The notes under the pieces are model-generated. The model was given only the letters and a program-made list of their open reading frames with translations, did not search any database and was not told the DNA's origin. From contig CM046859.1 in the NCBI GenBank assembly GCA_025617745.1, positions 558,001 to 622,000 of the forward strand: a stretch of 64,000 nt of DNA, given 5' to 3'. Below, piece by piece: positions 21,903 through 34,137 of this stretch; position 1 is the first letter of the stretch, and each line of letters opens with the position of its first letter. Position numbers and translations under genes: made by a program. The DNA comes from Heliocidaris erythrogramma. Taxonomy: Eukaryota; Echinodermata; Echinoidea; Camarodonta; Echinometridae.

Positions 21903-23855
21903 ACGTACATTAGAGGATACACGGGGGAGAAAATAAGACCAAATTTGTATTTTTAAAACTTATTCCTGTATATTATTGACGAAATAAAATATCAGTGATC
22001 AGCTGAAGAGCGAGACATGTTTTTCAGGTTTTGGTAGAGGTCTCTGTACTATTCTTGATCATATATCATCCTCTTGGAAATATACCACAGCCAATCAAAA
22101 GAGAAGGACAACAGTTTTGACACAATCAATTAGAAGTCTTTCTACTGGCAGATGAGTATTCTGTATGTGTGATGGTGTGTACGGTCCCTAGGCGAATTCA
22201 AGGTTGGGTATTGTCACCAAGTCTTCCTGTCATTCTGGTGTTCTTCACGGAATGAACCGTCGCTACCACTGACGGTCTTAGACTCGACTTGATGTATATA
22301 ATAATTAATGTATTGGTTTCTTATTATCTTCCGTATTTATCATGTGACTACTCAGATATGAAGTTTAAGCATGTAACTTTCATATCCATCATGTATTATT
22401 TTTATTACTGTGTACAACATAATGCAGAAGTTATATAACAACTCATTCAAATATCGATATTTGATTAATTATCAATAATCAGTCTCAAAATCAAGTTTTA
22501 AGTAGTTTCAAAGTGAACTTATATACTGTAAAATTCAAAAGTTTAGAACATATTTTGATGTGATTTCTTCACATGATCTTGTGAAAATAATACTCTGAGT
22601 TCATGGTTTGAAACAAATTAAAGCCATACATTCCAAACACAACAATACCATGGATTATTGAGCTATTATTTACTCAAACGTACATATACGAAATGGATGA
22701 CATTGTAATAGCACGACATATTTTTCAATCCATTTTTGTACCTTTCGTCATTTTACTGCTGTGCCATACACTCTTGGAAAAAATGATGCTTATGGGGTAC
22801 TCATACTGGTGCCGGATTGAAAAGGTGTCTACAAGTTCCATTAAAAGGACCTTAGCCATTGAGCTCAGATTTCTCCACCTTTTGTTATGCGTATTAGTCT
22901 TTATCATAATCTGTAGATATTATTTAAACATGTCCACGATAATATCTATCTACATTCGTCATTTTCAAAATACTTTGGTTTGATACAAATTGTATAAATG
23001 TGTTCTATTGCATGTTGTTATAATTTATTGATTTCAGTTACTATGGATATAATTCTATTTTTTTTGGAAGGACGATAAAATATTGCTCAAGAGTAATAAT
23101 AATAATAATAATATGTCTTGTTTACCCAGGGTAGCCTCATTAGTATTATATACTGTTCTCCCTGAGGGCCCTGCAATCATACTATTAGGCTAGCTCTTTG
23201 CCAGTGCTCGTGATGAGCACCTTTAAAGGTGTCGATGAAAACCTTTTCAAAAGGTGCTTAGGGACACCCTAAAAAGTGGCACTGGTGTGGCAAATATAAG
23301 CACCTTTTAAAGGTGCTCAAACAAACCTTTTTTCTAAGAGTGTATAATTCATGTACTTTATGACAATTCTTGAATAAGGATGATTTTAAAGCTAATTTGA
23401 AGCAATTCAAATTGAAATCAAGTATTAATCAAAAAGCAAGAAAGTAACTCAAGATCAATCAAAGACACAATTAAAAGATGACATGGTTAATATAGCGCGC
23501 AGTATGCATTTAATAAAAAAAATAACAGACATATTTCGTTTCACTATTAGGTATACTATCACCACCCTTCACCTCCACACACAAGATCACAATACAAAAC
23601 ATAACTCCTTTGTAATTCATTCTTGCACTTATATTCGAAACCTCATCCGCATAGAGAAATAGATAAAGTGAGGACGGAAGTCGGAGGGGGTAACTTTTGA
23701 AAAGATGATGAAACGACCCCCATATGATGGCCATCCCACACACTCATTTGCATTTACACCACTTGTCTTGCTTATAACTTTCTATGTAACTGTATTGTAC
23801 CCAACGGGCCTATGGACAATGTTATCCTCGTGTTAGGGCCACTATTTATACTTGT
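21903..23855 (+). repeat. Homogeneous tandem unit D (1,953 bp)
   Basis: It is nearly identical to C and E. A two-base length difference lies in the stretch around 23,510, where this unit reads TTTAATAAAAAAAATAAC and its neighbours TTTAAGGGAAAAAAC, so this part resembles unit A (TTTAATAAAAAAATAAC). It carries the MITE at 22,767-23,345. Confidence 0.95.
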
Positions 23856-25806
23856 ACGTACATTAGAGGATACACGGGGGAGAAAATAAGACCAAATTTG
23901 TATTTTTAAAACTTATTCCTGTATATTATTGACGAAATAAAATATCAGTGATCAGCTGAAGAGCGAGACATGTTTTTCAGGTTTTGGTAGAGGTCTCTGT
24001 ACTATTCTTGATCATATATCATCCTCTTGGAAATATACCACAGCCAATCAAAAGAGAAGGACAACAGTTTTGACACAATCAATTAGAAGTCTTTCTACTG
24101 GCAGATGAGTATTCTGTATGTGTGATGGTGTGTACGGTCCCTAGGCGAATTCAAGGTTGGGTATTGTCACCAAGTCTTCCTGTCATTCTGGTGTTCTTCA
24201 CGGAATGAACCGTCGCTACCACTGACGGTCTTAGACTCGACTTGATGTATATAATAATTAATGTATTGGTTTCTTATTATCTTCCGTATTTATCATGTGA
24301 CTACTCAGATATGAAGTTTAAGCATGTAACTTTCATATCCATCATGTATTATTTTTATTACTGTGTACAACATAATGCAGAAGTTATATAACAACTCATT
24401 CAAATATCGATATTTGATTAATTATCAATAATCAGTCTCAAAATCAAGTTTTAAGTAGTTTCAAAGTGAACTTATATACTGTAAAATTCAAAAGTTTAGA
24501 ACATATTTTGATGTGATTTCTTCACATGATCTTGTGAAAATAATACTCTGAGTTCATGGTTTGAAACAAATTAAAGCCATACATTCCAAACACAACAATA
24601 CCATGGATTATTGAGCTATTATTTACTCAAACGTACATATACGAAATGGATGACATTGTAATAGCACGACATATTTTTCAATCCATTTTTGTACCTTTCG
24701 TCATTTTACTGCTGTGCCATACACTCTTGGAAAAAATGATGCTTATGGGGTACTCATACTGGTGCCGGATTGAAAAGGTGTCTACAAGTTCCATTAAAAG
24801 GACCTTAGCCATTGAGCTCAGATTTCTCCACCTTTTGTTATGCGTATTAGTCTTTATCATAATCTGTAGATATTATTTAAACATGTCCACGATAATATCT
24901 ATCTACATTCGTCATTTTCAAAATACTTTGGTTTGATACAAATTGTATAAATGTGTTCTATTGCATGTTGTTATAATTTATTGATTTCAGTTACTATGGA
25001 TATAATTCTATTTTTTTTGGAAGGACGATAAAATATTGCTCAAGAGTAATAATAATAATAATAATATGTCTTGTTTACCCAGGGTAGCCTCATTAGTATT
25101 ATATACTGTTCTCCCTGAGGGCCCTGCAATCATACTATTAGGCTAGCTCTTTGCCAGTGCTCGTGATGAGCACCTTTAAAGGTGTCGATGAAAACCTTTT
25201 CAAAAGGTGCTTAGGGACACCCTAAAAAGTGGCACTGGTGTGGCAAATATAAGCACCTTTTAAAGGTGCTCAAACAAACCTTTTTTCTAAGAGTGTATAA
25301 TTCATGTACTTTATGACAATTCTTGAATAAGGATGATTTTAAAGCTAATTTGAAGCAATTCAAATTGAAATCAAGTATTAATCAAAAAGCAAGAAAGTAA
25401 CTCAAGATCAATCAAAGACACAATTAAAAGATGACATGGTTAATATACCGCACAGTATGCATTTAAGGGGAAAAAACAGACTTATTTCGTTTCACTATTA
25501 GGTATACTATCACCACCCTTCACCTCCACACACAAGATCACAATACAAAACATAACTCCTTTGTAATTCATTCTTGCACTTATATTCGAAACCTCATCCG
25601 CATAGAGAAATAGATAAAGTGAGGACGGAAGTCGGAGGGGGTAACTTTTGAAAAGATGATGAAACGACCCCCATATGATGGCCATCCCACACACTCATTT
25701 GCATTTACACCACTTGTCTTGCTTATAACTTTCTATGTAACTGTATTGTACCCAACGGGCCTATGGACAATGTTATCCTCGTGTTAGGGCCACTATTTAT
25801 ACTTGT
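23856..25806 (+). repeat. Homogeneous tandem unit E (1,951 bp)
   Basis: It is nearly identical to D except at the TTTAAGGGG variant near 25,465. It carries the MITE at 24,720-25,298. Confidence 0.95.
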
Positions 25807-27560
25807 ACGTACATTAGAGGATACACGGGGGAGAAAATAAGACCAAATTTGTATTTTTAAAACTTATTCCTGTATATTATTGACGAAATAAAATATCAGT
25901 GATCAGCTGAAGAGCGAGACATGTTTTTCAGGTTTTGGTAGAGGTCTCTGTACTATTCTTGATCAAATATCATCCTCTTGGAAATATACCACAGCCAATC
26001 AAAAGCGAAGGACAACAGTTTTGACACAATCAATTTGAAGTCTTTCTCCTGGCAGATGGGTATACTGTATGTGTGACGGTATGTACGGTTCCCTAGGCGA
26101 ATTCAAGGTTGGGTATTGTCACCAAGTCTTCCTGTCATTCTGGTGTTCTTCACGGAATAAAACGTCGCTACCACTGACGGTCTTAGACTCGACTTGATGT
26201 ATACAATAATTAATGTATTGGCTTCTTATTATCTTCCGTATTTATCATGTGACTACTCAGATATGAAGTTTAAGCATGTAACTTTCATATTCATCATGTA
26301 TTATTGTTATTACTGTGTACAACATAATGCAGAAGTTATATTACAACTCATTCAAATATCGAGATTTGATTAATTATCAATAATGAGTCTCAAAATCAAC
26401 TTAAAAGTAGTTTCAAACTGAACTTAAACACTGTAAAGTTCAAAAGTTTAAAACATATTCTGATGTGATTTCTTCTCATGATCTTCTGAAAAAATGCTCT
26501 GAGTTCATGGTTTGAAACAAATTAAAGCCATACATTCCAAACACAACAATACCATGGATTATTGAGCTATTGTTTACCCAAACGTACATATACGAAATGG
26601 ATGACATTGTAATAGCACGACATATTTTTCAATCCATTTTTGTACCTTTCGTCATTTTACTGCTGTGCCATACACTCTTGGAAAAAATGATGCTTATGGG
26701 GTACTCATACTGGTGCCGGATTGAAAAGGTGTCTACAAGTTCCATTAAAAGGACCTCAGCCATTGAGCTCAGATTTCTCCACCTTTTGTTATGCGTATTA
26801 GTCTTTATCATAATCTGTAGATACTATTTAAACATGTCCACGATAATATCTATCTACATTCGTCATTTTCAAAATACTTTGGTTTGATACAAATTGTATA
26901 AATGTGTTCTATTGCATGTTGTTATAATTTATTGATTTCAGTTACTATGGAAATATTATTGTATTTTTTTTGGAAGGACGATAAAATATTGCTCAAGAGT
27001 AATACTACTACTAATAATAATATGTCTTGTTTACCCAGGGTAACCTCGTTAGTATTATATACTGTTCTCCCTGAGGGCCCTGCAATCATACTATTAGGCT
27101 AGCTCTTTGCCAGTGCTCGTGATGAGCACATTTTACTGCTGAATGTTTTAAAATCATAATTGTCATTCTGTTTTGATTGTTCATTTGTATATTCATTGTT
27201 TGTCAGTTCTTCTGTCAATAATTTTTGATTTTATGATATTCCAAAATTGTTGACTTCATCTGATTTGGCTTGATTCTTACGTGAAGAATGGTTGCATGGT
27301 ATGATCTGCCCTTTAGTCATTTTATTTCCTTCCACTCAGTCCTCAAAGTCTTTTAGTTTGATTACACAAAATGAGATAGGTAGGTATATCTTTATACTTG
27401 GAAAGATGATGAAAGAAACTGTGTTTACTGCCTAAAAAGCTTATGTCTTTCTTGCCAAAATATGATTCAGTAAATCAATGACAAAATCGGTATCCAATTG
27501 CTTCCACTGTACATGCATCAATCTTACTGACGTAGAATCCAGTGTAGTAAAATAATAATA
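25807..27560 (+). repeat. Array unit F, mosaic right-edge unit
   Basis: Its first 700 bp have substitutions shared with unit B (AAAACATATTCTGATGTG, TTCTCATGATCTTCTG). The next 460 bp match C-E including part of the MITE. At 27,128 it jumps back to the A/B-type sequence (ATTTTACTGCTGAATG). The phrase ATTTTACTGCTG flanks the MITE-derived part on both sides (26,656 and 27,128). The unit looks like a recombinant between older and younger forms. Confidence 0.8.
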
Positions 27561-28096
27561 ATAATAATGACAAGAATTGGGAATCATATTGTTCTATCGC
27601 ATTTGATTTACGATGGATGTGGGCTTACGATGGTTCCAGTTTAAGATATTGCAACGTATATTATTATACGAATGATTTACTGTTTAAAATGAATTTAGTC
27701 CGAAGAAAAGAATGTACATTTTGTAATGAACAGACTGAAACAGCTATCCATCTGCTATGTGAATGTACACATGTTAAATATATTCGGGATAGGTTGGAGC
27801 ACTGGATATACACTGGAACCGGAAATAGTATGATATTTTCACTGCAAGATAAATTATTTGGTTTAAGAGGTTCAAATAATTATGCATTGAATTGTATGCT
27901 GGTAGTGGTGCGACAGATGGTATATACTTGCAAAATAAAGAAACAACGGCCCGATTTTGATAATATAAAAGTTTCGCTTAAAAATTATTTCAAAAATGAA
28001 AAAATACATTGCAGATTCGAATTGTAGAAATTATAAATTTCCAAAAAAATTCAGGAATTTGTTTACATGAGGATGCATCTTTAAATGGCGACTATT

Positions 28097-28894
28097 TCTG
28101 ATAGCAGAAAGTGTTAAAAATGACGTGATATTTACGTCGTGGTTTTCGTCTTTTTTACGTCCTGTAATTACGTCAATAAGACGACAACTTGCACCAACGC
28201 AAGACGTCAAGAGGACGTCTTATTTTGACGTCATCTGTACACTGTAAAAACTGAAGTGCTGTATATAGTACTTTTTCAGGGCATGCATAGCACTCAGAGT
28301 GCTATTGAATGCACACAGCGTGCTATTTCAGCACTTTCACGGGAGCTGGACCGGCTCCTTAAACTGCTAAACATTCATTAAAAAAAATGATTTGGGCGAG
28401 CTTCGAACCAGGGTCCGCTGATCGAGAAATTGCTTGCATTACCGCTAGACTAACCCACATTGTACGATTTAGAGCAGATCATATTGTTACATAGTGAATT
28501 TACGACACCACATAGTTCATGTTATCTATTTGACTCCCATGACTAAACTAGATTGCAAGAAGCATTCGTTAGTCCATCCGGTAACGTCAGCGCCTCTCAA
28601 TCAGCGGAACCTGGTTCGAGGCTCGCCACGGTCACATTTTTTTTTTGCTGGTAAATTAGCACACTACAAGTGCTATAAACAGCATTTCAGGTGCAGTCAC
28701 TATACATGCCCCTAAAAGTAGCACTTTAGTTTTTTTACAGTGTACAAGACGTAGAGATGACGTCAAAATAAGACGTCCTCTTGACGTCTTGCGTTGGTGC
28801 AAGTTGTCGTCTTATTGACGTAATTACGGGACGTAAAAAAGACGAAAACCGCGACGTAAATATCACGTCATTTTAACACTTTCTGCTATCAGGG
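28097..28894. mobile_element. Foldback MITE with about 145 bp arms rich in ACGT/CRE motifs
   Basis: The left arm starts CTGATAGCAGAAAGTG (28,098) and the right arm ends CACTTTCTGCTATCAGGG (28,894). The arms are near-perfect inverted copies with many ACGTC/GACGT words and the full TGACGTCA octamer next to the centre of each. The centre is occupied by another element (28,240-28,742). There is no coding capacity. A third, direct copy of the right arm follows at 28,905-29,055. Confidence 0.85.
28240..28742. mobile_element. Nested inverted-dimer element with two tRNA-like cores
   Basis: The ends CACTGTAAAAACTGAAGTGC and the inverted CACTGTAAAAAAACTAAAGTGC are flanked by TA on both sides, a Tc1/mariner-like duplication. 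Each half, about 250 bp, contains a tRNA-like stretch oriented inward: on the minus strand of the left half TTAGTCTAGCGG (A-box-like) then GGTTCGAAGCTC (B-box-like), and on the plus strand of the right half GGTTCGAGGCTC with a weaker A box. It therefore looks like a head-to-head dimer of a tRNA-derived repeat captured between terminal repeats. Confidence 0.65.
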
Positions 28895-28904
28895 AAGAGG
28901 AATG

Positions 28905-29055
28905 AAGACGTAGAGATGACGTCAAAATAAGACGTCCTCTTGACGTCTTGCGTTGGTGCAAGTTGTCGTCTTATTGACGTAATTACAGGACGTAAAAAAA
29001 GACGAAAACCACGACGTAAATATCACGTCATTTTTAACACTTTCTGCTATCAGGG
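28905..29055. mobile_element. Solo arm of the CRE-rich foldback
   Basis: This is a direct repeat of 28,744-28,894, from GACGTAGAGATGACGTC to TTTCTGCTATCAGGG, separated from it by about 10 bp. It shows the arm can duplicate in tandem. Confidence 0.85.
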
Positions 29056-29566
29056 TGGTTGGCTTTCTTTGTGGGCATGTTCGTGTTCGTGTTCGCGCTG
29101 TTCGGCCGGAACAATGTTATTGGTAGACCAATTTGTTTGTTTGTTTGTTTTTTTTTCTAAGCTGAATGGTTCAAACAGGTGATCGGAGGTGCCGGACTGG
29201 TGGTGCTGTATTTTCCAAATAACTAGCAGCGGCAGAAATAAGTATTTGTTTACCACATTGTTCAAAAGATTATACATGTATGTGTTTGCATTGTTTCGCT
29301 TTTTCTTCATGGATTCCATGAATACGCTATTGAAAATATGTTTGTCTTCTGTGAACCCGACATTTCAAGAAACATTTGTATTTTTAATTATTTTGAATTA
29401 TTATTGTATTATGTATTTACATTATAAATTTGATTTACTTTGAATGTGTTTTGTTAATTTGTTACAAATGAATATCAATAAAATCCCTTTGGAGGGAAAA
29501 AAAATTGAAAAAACACAATAATACTCTGAGTCCATGGTTTGAAATAAATTAAAGCCATATTTGGCA

Positions 29567-30665
29567 TAACTGGCCCTGTGAGTGATGTCATCGCTGCTCA
29601 CAAAGGTATTAGCCACATGTTATATGCGGACGATACACAGTTGTACGTTGTTATGCAAAGGAATGATCTTTCTGAAGGTATTGCATCTATGGAAGATTGT
29701 GTTAGAGATGTTCAGGCTTGGGCCTGTAACAATAACATGATGCTGAATGGTGATAACACTGAACTCATCCATGTCACATCACAATTTCGACAGCGGAGCG
29801 AGTCTGCTACACTCACCATCGAGTGGAGCTGTCATAAATTCGTCTAAATCTGCACGAGATCTCGGAGTCATTGTGGATGAATCCTTGGAATTAAAGTTTC
29901 ATATTCGCAAGGTCTGCCGTGCAGCTAACTTCGGAATCTACAGGATTGGGAAAATACGCAAGTATTTGGATCAGAGCTCCACTGAACGACTCGTCAACGA
30001 CTTGGTCACGTCTCATTTAGATTATTGTAATAGCTTGCTCATCAACTTACCTGCTTCCCACCTGGCCCCACTTCAGCATATACAGAACACCGCCGCACGT
30101 CTCATCACCCGCGCTCGAAAGAAAGATCACATCACTCCAGTCATTTGCACTCTCCATTGGCTTTTAATCCCTCAACGGATCCAATTCAAGATCCTACTAC
30201 TCACTTACATCATCCATCATTGTGCTCCCTCCTACTTAACTGAATTAATCTCAACCAAACTGGCAACACGCAATCTCAGATTTTCAACGAGACCCCAGCT
30301 TGCCCTTGGACCTCGCACTCACAATCGCTATGGCAACCGGGCCTTTTCAGTTTGTGCACCCATTCTCTGGGACGCTCTCCCTTTGCACATTCAAGATGCA
30401 CCCAGCACTGACGCCTTTAGAAGAAAACTCAAGACGCACCTTTTTCAAATTCAGCAACGATAGTGGACAATTCCGTTATAGTTTATACTTTCTGTTGTAT
30501 ATTTTTGTATTCTATGCATTTGTAATGTTCATCTCTAGTATTGTAGAGTAATATATGTGTAATTGATTCTGATTTAATAATTTACTTTTATTCTGTATAA
30601 ATAGCGCTTCGAAACATTTGTATTAACCCCTTTATAAATTTGCATATTATTATTATTATTATTAT
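29567..30665 (+). mobile_element. CR1-like LINE, 5'-truncated, with (ATT)n tail
   Basis: The left part reads GISHMLYADDTQLY, the catalytic YADD box of reverse transcriptase. After a frameshift near 29,780-29,830, the frame to 30,463 gives DLGVIVDESL, HLDYCNSLL, HWLLIPQRIQFKILLLTY and FSVCAPILWDALP, the conserved C-terminal region of CR1-clade proteins, ending at a genuine stop. The 3' UTR holds AGCGCTTCGAAACATTTGTA and ends in (ATT)n, typical of this group. Apart from one or two frameshifts it is well preserved. A second copy of the 3' UTR lies at 59,440-59,657. Confidence 0.88.
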
Positions 30666-31817
30666 CGCTTCGATATAAGGATCTGTCGAACGGTATATAC
30701 ACATTTATCATTATCATTAAATCATGAAGAAAAAAGTGGAATAAAAGGAAGGCTAGTTTTGCTATTTCATTTCATTTCCAGAAACATAAAGAGGATGCAG
30801 TGGTTACACTGACTTAAAAACTAAAAATAAATCAAGAACCGATTCTTGTAGTTGACAAAAATAAATAAAACAAATGTTAGCATTTTTAGCCGTTGGCAGA
30901 AACAAATACTTCAATTCGAGTCAGTGCTGTATTGTCCACATCGAAATCCTTCTCATTTACATGCAAATTAAATGCAATAGAAATATGACTTGTATAAATA
31001 TTTTTCAAAACATGGAATCGAGAAAGTAATCAAGACAACATGAACATAAACAAATGAATAACTGCTAGAACCCCCGAGACCTACAGCCTATTAGACCGAC
31101 AATGATGGTTTTGTGGGCCCTCTGGCAACTTTTTGAGGGTTCACTAGACTGAGGCCAAACAAGACCAACATCCAACTAGGCCGATATTTTTCTATCTTCC
31201 TCTATGTATTTCTTTGTTTTGTCGGTCTTGTGGGCTGTTGGTTTCCTGGGCTGTCGTTGTAGTAACCCTTTTGTAAATGTCCGGCTCGTGGGCCGTCGGT
31301 CGCGTGGGCTGTCGGGCTACTGGGATGACCATTAACAAATGAATATGTATAAGCTAAAAATAATTCTTTGTCGGGAGCAGACGATACCTATTTAGCTTGA
31401 GAGGAAAAGATAAATTCTTCTTCATTGAATGAATATGAACATCTTAATGAAGGATGATTTGAAAAATAATAAGAAAAAATTCAAACTGAATCTAAATATT
31501 AATTTTAAAAATAAGACAGTAAGACAAGATCAATCAAAGACACGATAACAGAAATGTCAATGGAAGGTGCAATAATATAAGTTATATACCACAGTAAGGG
31601 TTTAAGAAATAAAAGGCACATTTTGTTTCTCTATAAAATTTTGGTATAATAGCAAACACACTGACCACCCTTCGCCTCTACGCACAAGTTCACATACCGG
31701 TATTATATGAATCTCACTCGAATGTATAATTCTTTCTTTATTCATTGTTTATTTTATATTCCAACCGTCATCTGCTTACAGGAATAAACACAGACAGGCC
31801 GGGAGGTGGAGGTAACT
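30666..31817 (+). repeat. Array-derived sequence, divergent unit
   Basis: Phrases from the array unit resume directly after the LINE (ATCGCTTCGATATAAGG, TTATCATTATCATTAAATC, AATAAATCAAGAACC), and the GACCGACA-rich segment appears at 31,070-31,330. The end matches the CACCCTTCGCCTC...GGAGGTAACTTT part of the unit. It is more diverged than units A-F. Confidence 0.7.
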
Positions 31818-32865
31818 TTTAGAATTTTAGATTTTATTTCATTACATTTTCATTTTTCAAAGTACATGTTTATAATAATATGTGCAATCAACAATATACA
31901 ATATAATTGACAACACAACTTAGTGCAGAAACGTTTTCGATCATTACAAGCAAAATAAAGTGCATTAAAGATTGAGTTGTAAGAAAAAAGGTAACAGTAA
32001 TGATGACTACATTAGATTAATTTTATGAAAATGAGAATAAAAAAGAGACCAGCATAGAAGCATAGCTTGTAGAAGCGCTGGTCCCTGGCAAAAGATAAAT
32101 CATGAATACAGTACATAAAAAAAAAAAACTGGGCAATCATGCATAATATGCCCAATAAAAGGGGAAAAGAAGAAGGCAGATACATGGCCATGGAAAGCAA
32201 ACAAATCATAGGCATAACACACTTTTCATCGAAGAGAAAGCATTGACAAATAATGTGAACACAAAAAGCTGGGAACAGTAACAATGGAAAGGAGTAAACT
32301 TTACAAAAGACAGAACAAGAAGGACAAAGTGACAAGGGCATGGGATGAGGAAGGGGGAAGGGGCAGGATCTGGAAGGTTTCATTTAGTCTATAGATTTCA
32401 CTACACAGGTAAACAAGAATCATCATTGAGGGATCAACGTTCATAAAAAGCAATAAGTGATTTTCTCAATTTACGTTTGAGTGTACTCAAACTTATACTG
32501 TCTCGTATATAGGGAGGGAATTCCAAAATTTAGGAGCTGTAAATGAAAAAAGTATTCTGGGTTAATGCTGTACGAGTGATATAGATTGATTTGTCTTGTG
32601 GGATAATGATGGATCTCATTATTTGCTGTAAATATATTATTGAAAACAGTGGGCAATTCATGATTATGGTACTGAAACATAAGTACAGCAAGATTGAGGG
32701 GGTAAAATATCATAAAATTTTAGTACATTATTAGAGTGAAAAAGACCATCAATGTGGTGGCGATAATTAACATTACTTATAATTCGCATAGCCTTTTTCT
32801 GTAATTAAAAAAACTTTGTCTAACAGGCATGCCGCACTGTTTCCTCGGGCTAATATTCCACGGTA
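31818..32865 (-). mobile_element. LINE 3' part, minus strand, inserted in array sequence
   Basis: On the minus strand 32,471-32,870 encodes C-terminal reverse-transcriptase-region sequence: ARGNSAACLLD-like, then LAVLMFQYHNHELPTVFNNI and NEIHHYPTRQINLYH. About 650 bp of 3' UTR follow. Array sequence flanks it on both sides (GGAGGTAACTTTT left, GGTACGGTTCCCTAGGCG right), so the insertion limits are clear. The same family appears on the plus strand at 48,975-49,395. Frames are broken. Confidence 0.78.
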
Positions 32866-33065
32866 CGGTTCCCTAGGCGAATTCAAGTTTGGTTATTGTC
32901 ACCAAGTCATTCTGGTGTTCTTCACGGAATAAACCATTGCTACCACTGTCGGGCTTACATTCGTCTTGATGTATACAATCAAATCTATTCGTTCCTTTTT
33001 ATCTTGTGACTACTCGGATATGAAGTTTAAGTATGTAACTTTCATATTTATCATGTATTATGTAT
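32866..33065 (+). repeat. Last array-derived fragment
   Basis: GGTACGGTTCCCTAGGCGAATTC, then TTCTGGTGTTCTTCACGGAAT and TGTGACTACTCGGATATGAAG, belong to the tandem unit. This is the rightmost trace of the array, so the array once spanned at least 1.5-33.06 kb. Confidence 0.8.
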
Positions 33066-33284
33066 TATTTATTTATATTAATAAACCAAAATGAATTGAA
33101 TTGAATTAAATCTTTGCGTTATCGTTGGAAAAACGGTGCCAAGAATTTAGCGAGTTTTTTGAAGTATGAGGGATCGTACCCCTTATCTAACCACTTCAAG
33201 GGACTTCCCTCAAAATCAGATCAACATGCAGCATATTAGAGTTAGCAAAAACAAGAGGTTTGAAAACGTAAAAACAAGTTCCGT

Positions 33285-33445
33285 GTGGGAGCACCCTGGT
33301 ATATTGGGGAAGATTCTTGGCTCTCATATGTGAGGTCCTGGGTTCAATCCTCGCCCCGTGCTTAGATATTTAGACAAGATGTTTTATTATAAGTCCCTCT
33401 CGACCCATGTGTATTAAATTGGTACCTGGAAATGCTAAAGTAATA
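33285..33445 (+). mobile_element. tRNA-derived SINE, decayed
   Basis: The A-box region is CCTGGTATATTGGGG and the B box GGGTTCAATCCTCG. The body retains TAGACAAGATGTTTTATTA, then TCTCGACCCATGTGTATTAA and TTGGTACCTGG, matching the SINEs at 13,263 and 18,165. It ends near an (ATTCA)n stretch. Confidence 0.72.
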
Positions 33446-33537
33446 ATTCAATTCAATTCAATTTAATTAAAATACATAAATGGTTTATTAAAAAAACATG
33501 TTTAGCAGCACAGAGACTGAATTAGTCCATTACTTTT

Positions 33538-33955
33538 GATTATTTATATAAACGAAATCTTCAAATCAACGGCAACATTAACTTTTGTTCTTTATGCCGA
33601 CGACACGAATAACTTATTTAGCGGATCTAATATTACCACACTGTGCAGTATGTTAATCAAGAGCTAACCCTTGTATGCGAGTGGTTTAAGGCTAATAAAT
33701 TGTATGTCAATTTTTAAAAATGTAAATATGATCTTTCATAACAATAAAAACATTGATTTAGACAGCATTTTCATATATCTCAACAACGTTGAAAACACAA
33801 ACTTTCTAGGTGTGCACATTGATAGTTCTATGTCTTGAAAAAACGTATTCTTGAAACAGAAAGCGAAGTCTCTAAACACATTGGCATCATTTCTAGACTG
33901 CGGCACATTTTACCAAACAACATCCTCCGTATGCTTTACGGTTCTAGGACACCTA
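33538..33955 (+). mobile_element. LINE reverse-transcriptase fragment
   Basis: Reading with several stops and shifts gives LIIYINEIFKSTATLTFVLY, ADDTNNLFSG, NFLGVHIDSSMSW and GIISRLRHILPNNILRMLY. These are the YADD box, the LGV(x)ID box and the segment before the C-terminal domain of CR1/Jockey-like LINEs. The element ends abruptly at the minisatellite. Confidence 0.75.
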
Positions 33956-34137
33956 CCCCTGGACAAACACCCCCTGGATAACCATCCCTAGGATAACCAC
34001 CATCTAGGACAACTACCCCCGAGGACAATTACCTCTAGTAACTAACTACCCCCAAGGCAACCACCCTCTAGGACAAGTACCCCCCGGACAAGTCCCCCCC
34101 CCCCCCCCCCCCCCCCCCCCGACAACTACCCCCTAGG
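33949..34137 (+). repeat. Degenerate minisatellite of about 17-20 bp with a 27 C run
   Basis: CTAGGACAACTACCCCC-like units repeat about ten times with substitutions. The run of 27 C at 34,094-34,120 interrupts it. No coding sense is seen. Confidence 0.8.

Larger units (their letters stand above)
27561..29513 (+). mobile_element. L1/Tx1-type LINE 3' part, interrupted by MITEs
   Basis: An open frame at 27,617-28,027 encodes the C-terminal region of an L1/Tx1-like ORF2: TNDLLFKMNLV, then a CTFCN...ETAIHLLCEC zinc-knuckle-like pattern. Downstream coding and UTR sequence is cut by the MITE complex at 28,097-29,055. The 3' UTR continues to an AATAAA at about 29,477 and an A-rich end near 29,513, after which array sequence resumes. 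The element is 5'-truncated and inactive. Joining the two parts into one element is inference from the flanking array sequence. Confidence 0.7.

Noticed and set aside
32012-32383. A 123-codon minus-strand frame with hydrophobic stretches
   Set aside because: It lies in the 3' UTR of the minus-strand LINE at 31,818-32,865 and has no domain.
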